The position numbers and the translations under genes were made by a program. Positions 58,532 to 64,000 of a DNA stretch of 64,000 bases are shown in pieces. Position 1 is the stretch's first letter. Each line of letters starts with the position of its first letter. Origin of the DNA: Synergistaceae bacterium (lineage in GTDB: Bacteria > Synergistota > Synergistia > Synergistales > Aminobacteriaceae). The DNA is taken from assembly GCA_031267575.1 (NCBI GenBank), contig JAIRYN010000052.1, positions 41,165-105,164 of the forward strand, read 5' to 3'. Under the pieces are notes generated by a model, which ran no database searches, had not been told where the DNA came from, and saw nothing but the letters and a program-made list of their open reading frames with translations.

Positions 58532-59336
58532 AAGGAAGATCCTCCTTAAGTGCTAAAATCAAAAGATCGCACACCATCGTCTGTGAGAGTTTTTTTTGCA
58601 GGACGAGCAAACGGAGTCTTTCCACACGTGCGGCGAACTCCCTCAATTCTCGTCTGGATATCTCTTCGGGTTCTTCTTCTCCCGCCCGCAAAAAATACGA
58701 AACCCACGAGGACAAAAGCTCCGGAATGTCCTCGTCGTCTTTCAAGTTTTTCAACCATTCCAACCATTCCTCTTCATTTCGGGGCATGGGATGAGCTTTA
58801 AAGGACGGAGAGTCCGCCAGTGTCGTGAAGCGGGAGCGGCTCCGCAGAGTGGGCAAAAAATCGTCCCCCTCCATCAGAAAAAAAAGTTTGGCGTGAAGAG
58901 GAGGCTCTTCCGCGATCTTCAGCAGACTATTCGCCGCGTGAATCAGCAACCGGTCCGCCGCCAGCACCACACCCACTCGGCGTTTCGCTTCCACGGGCTT
59001 CAACCGCAGCTCTTTTATCAATTCGCGACAGGTCGCCACGTTGGCCGCCTTGTCAAACTCTCCCGCCACGATCAGGTCGGGGTGATCCAAACAACTACGG
59101 CTCCAAGCCTCGCACCCCTTACACCCATCATCACCTCTGCCGTTGTCGCATAGGTAAAGACGCGACATGACGTCCAAAAGGACCCCATGCCATTGCATTG
59201 GGGCTTTCATAGCCCAACTGTGAGGAACGGTCCCGGCCGCGAATGCAGCGAGTACATCCCGCCATGTGGGCGTATCCATAAAGGCCGGCCCTGTGGAAGA
59301 ACCGGTCTGATTCAAAACAAGAGCGAGATCAGACAC
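58503..59336 (-). CDS. holB: DNA polymerase III delta prime subunit-like
   Basis: Clamp-loader component of the delta prime type. The 277-residue protein has PTWRDVLAAFAAGTVPHSWAMKAPMQWHG (no Walker A, normal for delta prime), a zinc-type cysteine cluster CDNGRGDDGCKGCEAW, VVLAADRLLIHAANSLLKIAEEPP (the sensor-like SLLKxLEEPP motif), and LFFLMEGDDFLPTLRSRSRF. Overlaps the PSP1 gene by 29 bases and the yaaR-like gene by 25, so strongly coupled. It lies in the tmk-yaaR-holB-yaaT order found in Firmicutes relatives. Confidence 0.88.
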   Translation of the reverse strand: MSDLALVLNQTGSSTGPAFMDTPTWRDVLAAFAAGTVPHSWAMKAPMQWHGVLLDVMSRLYLCDNGRGDDGCKGCEAWSRSCLDHPDLIVAGEFDKAANVATCRELIKELRLKPVEAKRRVGVVLAADRLLIHAANSLLKIAEEPPLHAKLFFLMEGDDFLPTLRSRSRFTTLADSPSFKAHPMPRNEEEWLEWLKNLKDDEDIPELLSSWVSYFLRAGEEEPEEISRRELREFAARVERLRLLVLQKKLSQTMVCDLLILALKEDLPFEHILGGFR

Positions 59337-59752
59337 CCTTTTATCTCCTCCATCAACCGTAAGGCCCTGATTCTACCACCTTCCTGCTGAAAGGCCTCCT
59401 CCAGCTCGTTCAAGGAAGATTCAACCTTTTCCACAGTGATGTAAGTGCTGCGGCTGGTTCTCCGCCACTGCAGGTCCCGCCGCAGGGTGAAACCCCTCAT
59501 CGTCCGGGTCAGAAGTTCTTTCAAGATGGTCCTGTATTCGAGAAGTAAACGCTCGGCCGGAAAAATCGATAACTGAACCACCAGAGCGTCCAATCGTCCC
59601 AGAAGTTCCCGCACCTCCAGCTCTTCCATAGCGTTGTTCATAGCAACGCCGAAAGGTGGCCGCGCGGCAACAACCCCCTGAGACTCTGAATGACGCCGGG
59701 CAGTCCCTCCGCTTCCCTCTTCCACCTTACCTTCGCCGCGTTTTACCTTCAT
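59312..59752 (-). CDS. YaaR/DUF327-like protein
   Basis: A 146-residue protein. After a ~40-residue basic head comes the DUF327-like helical part: EELEVRELLGRLDALVVQLSIFPAERLLLEYRTILKELLTRTMRGFTLRRDLQWRRTSRSTYITVEKVESSLNELEEAFQQEGGRIRALRLMEEIKGCLI. The family's K-Y---VK-FL pattern is roughly matched, and the order tmk-yaaR-holB is that of B. subtilis, which supports it. Function unknown. An internal ATG 37 codons in (59641) may be the true start. Confidence 0.75.
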   Translation of the reverse strand: MKVKRGEGKVEEGSGGTARRHSESQGVVAARPPFGVAMNNAMEELEVRELLGRLDALVVQLSIFPAERLLLEYRTILKELLTRTMRGFTLRRDLQWRRTSRSTYITVEKVESSLNELEEAFQQEGGRIRALRLMEEIKGCLISLLF

Positions 59753-59762
59753 CGCTGTTCCT

Positions 59763-60407
59763 TCAGAACCTCATGCGTTTTCCAAAACGTTCCTCCACGC
59801 GCAAGCATAGACGCTCGGCCACGTGCTCGGCGCTGGCTGTCCCATCAAGAACCATGATCCGGTTTGAATCGCGACGCGCCAGCTCCCGATATCCCTTGAC
59901 CACTCGCGCCATAAAATCCGCTCCGCCGGACTCCATCCGATCCGCCTCGCCCCGCCGCTTCAATCGCGACCACGCCGTTTCCTCGTTCACGTCCAGAAGA
60001 ATCGTCCCATCGGGCTCTGGAAAACCACACCAATCAAGAAGTCCTTTTATTTTTTCGTAGGCGATGCCTCGTCCCCAGGACTGGTAGGCCAAAGTGGAAT
60101 CCGTGTAACGTTCACAGACGACCCAGCGCCCCTGCGCGAGAGCCGGAAGGATCTCCTTGTCCAGGTGGCCGCTCCGATCCGCCAGGAAAAGAAGCAACTC
60201 CGTCCGTGACGTTAAGGTCGTCCCTCCCAGTAGAAGCCGGCGCAACAATTCTCCACCGCTCCAACCGCCGGGTTCAAAGGTACGCAGAACCCTCCCGGGT
60301 CCCAAAACGTCCTCCAGCCATTGACAAAGCCGCTCGGACTGGGTGCTTTTCCCGCTGCCGTCGATGCCCTCGATTGTTATAAAAAGCCCCTCGCTCGACG
60401 CCGTCAT
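59763..60407 (-). CDS. tmk: Thymidylate kinase
   Basis: Phosphorylates dTMP to dTDP. The 214-residue protein has GLFITIEGIDGSGKSTQSERL (P-loop), RTFEPGGW (the DR-like ERE motif replaced by FEPGG), ELLLFLADRSGHLDKEI, GRWVVCERYTDSTLAYQSWGRG with the RYxxS motif, and TILLDVNEETAWSRLKRRG. It starts four bases before the end of the S55 protease gene (ATGA overlap). Start of the conserved replication/nucleotide block. Confidence 0.94.
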   Translation of the reverse strand: MTASSEGLFITIEGIDGSGKSTQSERLCQWLEDVLGPGRVLRTFEPGGWSGGELLRRLLLGGTTLTSRTELLLFLADRSGHLDKEILPALAQGRWVVCERYTDSTLAYQSWGRGIAYEKIKGLLDWCGFPEPDGTILLDVNEETAWSRLKRRGEADRMESGGADFMARVVKGYRELARRDSNRIMVLDGTASAEHVAERLCLRVEERFGKRMRF

Positions 60408-62239
60408 CGTGAGGAACCACTGCCTCCTGAACTCTCGTTCACGTTGATCTGGCGCTTCATCATGCCCTCCACCACGTACTCCGACCGGGAGATCCTCAAG
60501 GTTCCCTCTTTGACGCGTCTCGCCTTGGTCTCACTCAGAAACTCCTTTTCTTCAGGCGACAGCTTCGCCGTGTTTTTTTTCTCGTTTTCGTCCGTTTTTT
60601 CATCCGTTTTTTCATTCATTTGATCGTGCACAAATTCCACAATCAACTCGTTATTGGCGTCCGCGGCGTTGATTTCCGTCAACATGCGCTGAAAGCCGTC
60701 GATGGACTTCCACCCGCTATCCACGGCAACCTGGGAAAGAGAATTCAATCCGCCACCCCGCACGACCAACTCGCAGCTTCCTGTGGCGTCCGCGGGAACC
60801 ACCACCTCAAAATGCTTCTTGACGGGATTACGCCGCCAAGGGCGCAGGGTTACCTCCACGCCTAGTTTTTCACCCGGCTTCGCGTCCGACGAAACCACCA
60901 CGTCTTCGATAAAAAGCACCTTGGGTTCCTGGGTCACGGTGACCTCAAGACTGAAGCCTATCGGAAAAACATCCCCGAAAGGTTGCAGCAAAATCATCTC
61001 TATCATGGAGGCGGGCTCGTACATGGCGGCCTTTCCCACATCCGAATCCGAAACAAAAACATTAGTGCGCGTCCACCCCTGGGTCAGGCCGCGCCCTTCC
61101 GCCCGCAGAGTCACGGTAGCGGTACCCTGCCCCGTCCGTCCCCACAGGTCGCCGATAAGGCCCTCGTAAACCCCCTGGAGCAGTTTCGCTCCCAAGAAGT
61201 TATCCGGCGCTACACGAAAGTTTTTCTCAACGCGGGCACCCAGGAAACCAGCGGGAAGATCGGCATCTTTGAAAACCAGGGTCGCCGTGATCGACGGCGT
61301 AAAATATCCCGCCCGTCCCCCCACGCCAGCGGGTCGGTCCTGGGTTACCGTGCCCGCCAGAGAAATCGGAGACGCGATCTTGAATGGGAACGCCTGACTG
61401 GAGATAGTTTCGTGTACATAAGCATGAGCGGCTGGAAAGTTCACCGCTCCCCACTCCAGAAAAGGGTGTCCAAAGGCCAAAAAGCGCCCATCCTTGGCTG
61501 TTGCCGTCACGGTACCACTGGCGCCTACCTCCACATCGCCCCAGACCAGAAGGAGAGAGACGGCTTCACCGGGTGAAAAGCGAGTGTCGACTAACGACAA
61601 TTCTCCTCCCGCTGCGTAAGGGGCCGCCTCGACTGGAACTCCTATTCGGGCTTTGAGCTTAGTTGTGGCCCGTTCGCTCAATCCACCCGCCATCAGGGGC
61701 AAAGATCTATACGAAGGTTTTTCACCTTTACCTTCACCTTTACCTTCGACCTCGCCGATGGTTTTCACTCCAACGAGTCTGTCTGGACGGGAAAACACCC
61801 TGTACATGTCCTCAATGGGCGTCACCAGCGCCATCTCGTGGTCGCTGAAGTTCCAACCTATTCCCACAGCGCCCACCAGCTTCCCATCCACATAGACGGG
61901 AGAACCACTCATTCCTTGAGCCATGCCCGTTTTGTTTTTGGATGACGGCAACATCCGTACCAGGATAAAGTTCCTCACGGTTTCCTTCTGAGGGATGACG
62001 CTCACCACCTCAATCGGCAATCGGACGGGCTCCGTTCCTTTCAACACCGTGAGCATATACCCCTTCATTCCAGCCTGCAGCTTTTCCACCGATAGGATAG
62101 GTTGTTCCGGGACAAAAGCCCCAACCGGCTCCGCCGCGCTGGAAGAACAATCATAAAAAAAACTATCAAATAGGAGAAATACCCACAAAAACCATTGAAA
62201 AACGCTGCCACGCCGAAACGAAATCCAATTCACGACCAT
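60404..62239 (-). CDS. SpoIVB-type S55 peptidase
   Basis: A 611-residue serine protease related to the S55 domain of SpoIVB. Seen: a signal peptide (VFQWFLWVFLLFDSFFYDC), LQAGMKGYMLTVLKGTEPVRLPIEVVSVIP, NFILVRMLPSSKNKTGMAQGMSGSPVYVDGKLVGAVGIGWNFSDHEMALVTPIEDMYRV with the active Ser in GMSGSP, and GASGTVTATAKDGRFLAFGHPFLEWG. Two tandem repeats sit in the middle (EGKGEGKGEK, bases ~61725-61752) and at the C-terminal region (KTDEKTDE, ~60568-60620). Related proteins occur in non-sporulating bacteria; the target here is unknown. Coupled to tmk. Confidence 0.88.
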   Translation of the reverse strand: MVVNWISFRRGSVFQWFLWVFLLFDSFFYDCSSSAAEPVGAFVPEQPILSVEKLQAGMKGYMLTVLKGTEPVRLPIEVVSVIPQKETVRNFILVRMLPSSKNKTGMAQGMSGSPVYVDGKLVGAVGIGWNFSDHEMALVTPIEDMYRVFSRPDRLVGVKTIGEVEGKGEGKGEKPSYRSLPLMAGGLSERATTKLKARIGVPVEAAPYAAGGELSLVDTRFSPGEAVSLLLVWGDVEVGASGTVTATAKDGRFLAFGHPFLEWGAVNFPAAHAYVHETISSQAFPFKIASPISLAGTVTQDRPAGVGGRAGYFTPSITATLVFKDADLPAGFLGARVEKNFRVAPDNFLGAKLLQGVYEGLIGDLWGRTGQGTATVTLRAEGRGLTQGWTRTNVFVSDSDVGKAAMYEPASMIEMILLQPFGDVFPIGFSLEVTVTQEPKVLFIEDVVVSSDAKPGEKLGVEVTLRPWRRNPVKKHFEVVVPADATGSCELVVRGGGLNSLSQVAVDSGWKSIDGFQRMLTEINAADANNELIVEFVHDQMNEKTDEKTDENEKKNTAKLSPEEKEFLSETKARRVKEGTLRISRSEYVVEGMMKRQINVNESSGGSGSSR

Positions 62240-62356
62240 AACCCCTCATCCTAGACCCCGACGAAAGGGGTTTAAAAAATCGACGCTTATATAAATTAAA
62301 TTATGTCTCTTTATACTGCGTACTTGGCCAGTTTGTCTGACGACCGACGATGCTCC

Positions 62357-62412
62357 ATTTTTATCTGTTTTCTCTATTTTATCTGTTTTCTCTATTTTAT
62401 CTGCTTTATCCA
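62357..62412. repeat. 20-base tandem repeat before prfB's stop
   Basis: Three copies of a TTTATCTGTTTTCTCTATT-like unit, the last running into the prfB stop codon region. Confidence 0.85.
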
Positions 62413-63504
62413 TTTTTCTTCCAGCGCAGATAACCCATGAGGAAGTCGTCGATGTCCCCGTCCATCACCCCTTGAACGTTCCCTTTTTCCGTTCCCGTTC
62501 GGTGGTCTTTCGCCAAGGTATAGGGGTGCAACACGTAGGAACGGATCTGGCTGCCCCAGGTACTTTCTTTTTTGTCGCCAACCACAGCCGCCAGCTCGTC
62601 GCTTCTTTCCTGCATGGCCCGCTCGTATAGCTTACTCTTCAGAACGTTCATGGCAACTTGGCGGTTCATGTGCTGGGAACGCTCATTCTGACAGCTTACC
62701 ACAATCCCCGTGGGGATATGGGTGATACGCACCGCCGAGTCTGTGCGGTTGACGTATTGTCCCCCGGCTCCGCTGGCGCGGAAAGTATCCATCCGCAGAT
62801 CTTCGGGCCGCACCTCGACCGTTACATTGTCGGGCAGTTCCGGCGACGCTCCCACCGAGGCGAAGCTGGTATGGCGGCGATGGGCTGCGTCGAAAGGGGA
62901 GATGCGCACCAGGCGGTGTACTCCCTTCTCGGCCTTCAGGTACCCATAAGCGTAATCGCCCTCCACAAGAACGGTGGCGCTTTTGATACCCGCCTCCTCA
63001 TCGGAAGTAGCCTCCAGCACCGTAGTTTTGTAGCCGTCGCGTTCGGCCCACCTCAGGTACATCCGCAATAACATCTCTGCCCAGTCCTGGGAATCCAACC
63101 CTCCAGAACCGGCGTGAACCGTGAGAATCGCGTTCGCGCGATCATATTCCTCGTTCAGGAGGATTTGGAGCTGGTAGCGGTCCAATGCGTGACGAAGCTC
63201 TCTCGACCGAGTCTCGAACTCTTTTTGAAGTTCTGCGTCCTCTTCCTCACGCAATATGGTGTCCAGAATCTCCAGGTCTTCCACTTCTCGGCAGACTCTA
63301 TCCCATTCTTCCACACGTCCCGCTATACCGGACATTTCTCTCAGGATTTCTTGATTTCCCTCTCGCGACCAAAAATCGGACTCCGCAGTGACGATCTCCA
63401 GCTCCGAGGCTCTGGCTTTCAGCGTGGGCAGGTCAAAGACTGTCCTGCAGTTCCTGTTTCAGGGACCGCAGTTCTTCCAGTACGGAAACGTTGGCTTGCA
63501 TCAT
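62406..63504 (-). CDS. prfB: Peptide chain release factor 2 (programmed +1 frameshift)
   Basis: Releases finished peptides at UGA and UAA. The gene is split by a classical +1 frameshift at bases 63432-63438: reading ...GAC AGT CTT TGA C, where the ribosome slips at CTT to GAC. The first part is 23 codons, the second 342 codons, together 365 residues, the normal size. Family motifs: GSGGLDSQDWAEMLLRMYLRW, SPFDAAHRRHTSFASV (SPF, the stop-codon-specificity motif), and GAGGQYVNRTDSAVRITHIPTGIVVSCQNERSQHMNR with GGQ. The ATG at 63504 has GGAGGG ten bases upstream. First gene of the long operon. Confidence 0.95.
63432..63438 (-). promoter_or_regulatory. prfB programmed frameshift site
   Basis: CTTTGAC on the minus strand: CTT in the zero frame, then the UGA stop that RF2 itself reads. 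A purine-rich CAGGA lies seven to eleven bases upstream as the internal Shine-Dalgarno-like helper. Confidence 0.9.
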
Positions 63505-63540
63505 TTTAAAACATCCCTCCATCTTTTACCTTTCACCTTT

Positions 63541-63578
63541 CACGCGCGGACATTTTGAACAAAATTTGAACGCGCGTG
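63541..63578. promoter_or_regulatory. Inverted repeat between prfB and the IS607 remnant
   Basis: CACGCGCG and CGCGCGTG, 22 bases apart, flank two TTGAAC sequences; a TATATAATA lies just to the right. It could be a divergent promoter/operator region, but I cannot assign it to a regulator. Confidence 0.4.
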
Positions 63579-63671
63579 TATATAATAACGTAACATGCTC
63601 GAATCGTGGAGAGTGGAGGGTGTGAACAGTACGATAGAAATATAATCAAATCTATGTTAATATATGTAATC

Positions 63672-63806
63672 ATGAATAGATTGTTAAGCATAGGTGAAGT
63701 ATCTGAAACATTAGGAGTTTCAATCACAATGCTACGGCGTTGGGAAAAAATCGGGCGAATCAAAGCAGAACATATAGTAGGCGGCCATCATGTTGATAGC
63801 GCATAG
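63672..63806 (+). pseudogene. IS607-type serine recombinase, N-terminal fragment
   Basis: About 44 codons: MNRLLSIGEVSETLGVSITMLRRWEKIGRIKAEHIVGGHH, the MerR-like DNA-binding head of IS607 TnpA. The frame ends at VDSA and the serine-recombinase catalytic part is absent, so it is not functional. Confidence 0.75.
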
Positions 63807-64000
63807 GTTGATAGCGCATAGGATAGACCTCAACCCGAACAACAAGCAAGCAATATATTTTGCCCGTGCGGCAGGTTGCGCCCGGTTTGCGTACAATTGG
63901 GCGTTGGCTGAGGCGTTGGTTGAGTTGAATGGAAGCGGCAGTACGAGGCGTGGAAAGCCGACTCTGCAAACCCAAAACCTAACCAGATGGCACTACGGCG
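63790..64000 (+). CDS. TnpB-like protein, N-terminal part (runs off the window)
   Basis: Open to the right edge. The peptide RIDLNPNNKQAIYFARAAGCARFAYNWALAEA is the N-terminal signature of IS607-associated TnpB nucleases, a different group from the TnpB remnant at 23911-24293. Its beginning contains a 15-base tandem duplication (LIAHR twice), so the start codon is uncertain, either 63790 or a later one. Only the first 70 residues are visible; whether the catalytic part is intact cannot be judged. Confidence 0.72.
   Translation, partial: MLIAHRLIAHRIDLNPNNKQAIYFARAAGCARFAYNWALAEALVELNGSGSTRRGKPTLQTQNLTRWHYG

Noticed and set aside
57035..58549. A 504-codon open frame on the plus strand
   Set aside because: It is fully antisense to the PSP1/YaaT gene, whose cysteine motifs and conserved order (holB-yaaT) are convincing. 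The plus frame has no recognisable domain; it arises from the high GC and codon structure of the other strand.

Overview
The window looks like a chromosomal segment of an anaerobic, amino-acid-fermenting bacterium with a diderm envelope, most probably a member of the Synergistota. That placement is inferred, and rests on four things. A secreted protein (11775-12833) ends in a Synerg-CTERM-like tail: Gly-rich run, Cys, hydrophobic stretch, basic end. A 550-residue porin (42313-43965) carries an N-terminal SLH domain, as in Synergistota outer-membrane proteins. Transport is dominated by peptide ABC, TRAP and glutamate systems. The tmk-yaaR-holB-yaaT order is the one seen in Firmicutes and their relatives. 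No rRNA gene is present to confirm it.

Layout. 1-2.5 kb: the end of a glutamate symporter gene, glutamate formiminotransferase and a HutD-like protein, a histidine/glutamate degradation patch. 2.8-11.2 kb (minus strand): a minor-pilin/tip-adhesin cluster (PilV-, PilW-, PilX- and PilY1-like), two small unknown proteins and a MATE exporter. 11.8-23.6 kb: the Synerg-CTERM protein, lysA, a Slt-type lytic transglycosylase, ispE, veg, two unknown exported proteins, speE, a SYLF protein, a Ppx/GppA phosphatase and a YibE/F permease. 23.9-24.8 kb: a wrecked IS200/IS605 element. 24.9-29.3 kb: an isoleucine-2-epimerase-like PLP enzyme and a TRAP transporter. 29.5-31.3 kb: a lone PD-(D/E)XK-like protein and a DIP1984 protein beside IS debris. 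31.3-36.9 kb: a complete peptide ABC transporter. 37.1-44 kb: a membrane-fused spermidine synthase-like protein, a PH-like membrane protein, a KdpD/KdpE-like two-component pair and the SLH porin. 44.2-44.8 kb: six tRNA genes read as one unit from a near-consensus promoter. 45.1-63.5 kb: a long, tightly packed minus-strand run of housekeeping genes, with overlaps of 4-29 bases. In transcription order it holds prfB (with a programmed frameshift), an S55 protease, tmk, yaaR-like, holB, PSP1/yaaT, ftsY, an unknown protein, DUF4416, purB, a purine nucleoside phosphorylase, an M23 peptidase, cheW, a PHP phosphoesterase, a threonine aldolase, an AmiC-type amidase, a GerMN protein and rdgB. The right edge carries a truncated IS607-type element.

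The most striking property is not one gene. Short tandem duplications (units of 6-21 bases, 2-9 copies) occur at more than 30 places in 64 kb. They lie in intergenic spacers, in remains of mobile elements and, in frame, inside normally conserved proteins: Ppx, RdgB, PurB, threonine aldolase, PHP phosphoesterase, amidase, YibE/F, the S55 protease, PSP1 and the peptide-binding protein. One of them has knocked out the IS200 transposase. The second notable feature is three copies of an IS605 right end, with the TnpB 3' coding end and potential guide-RNA scaffold, kept where the transposase and nuclease genes are broken or gone. A veg promoter overlapped by a perfect 12-bp inverted repeat is the clearest regulatory site.
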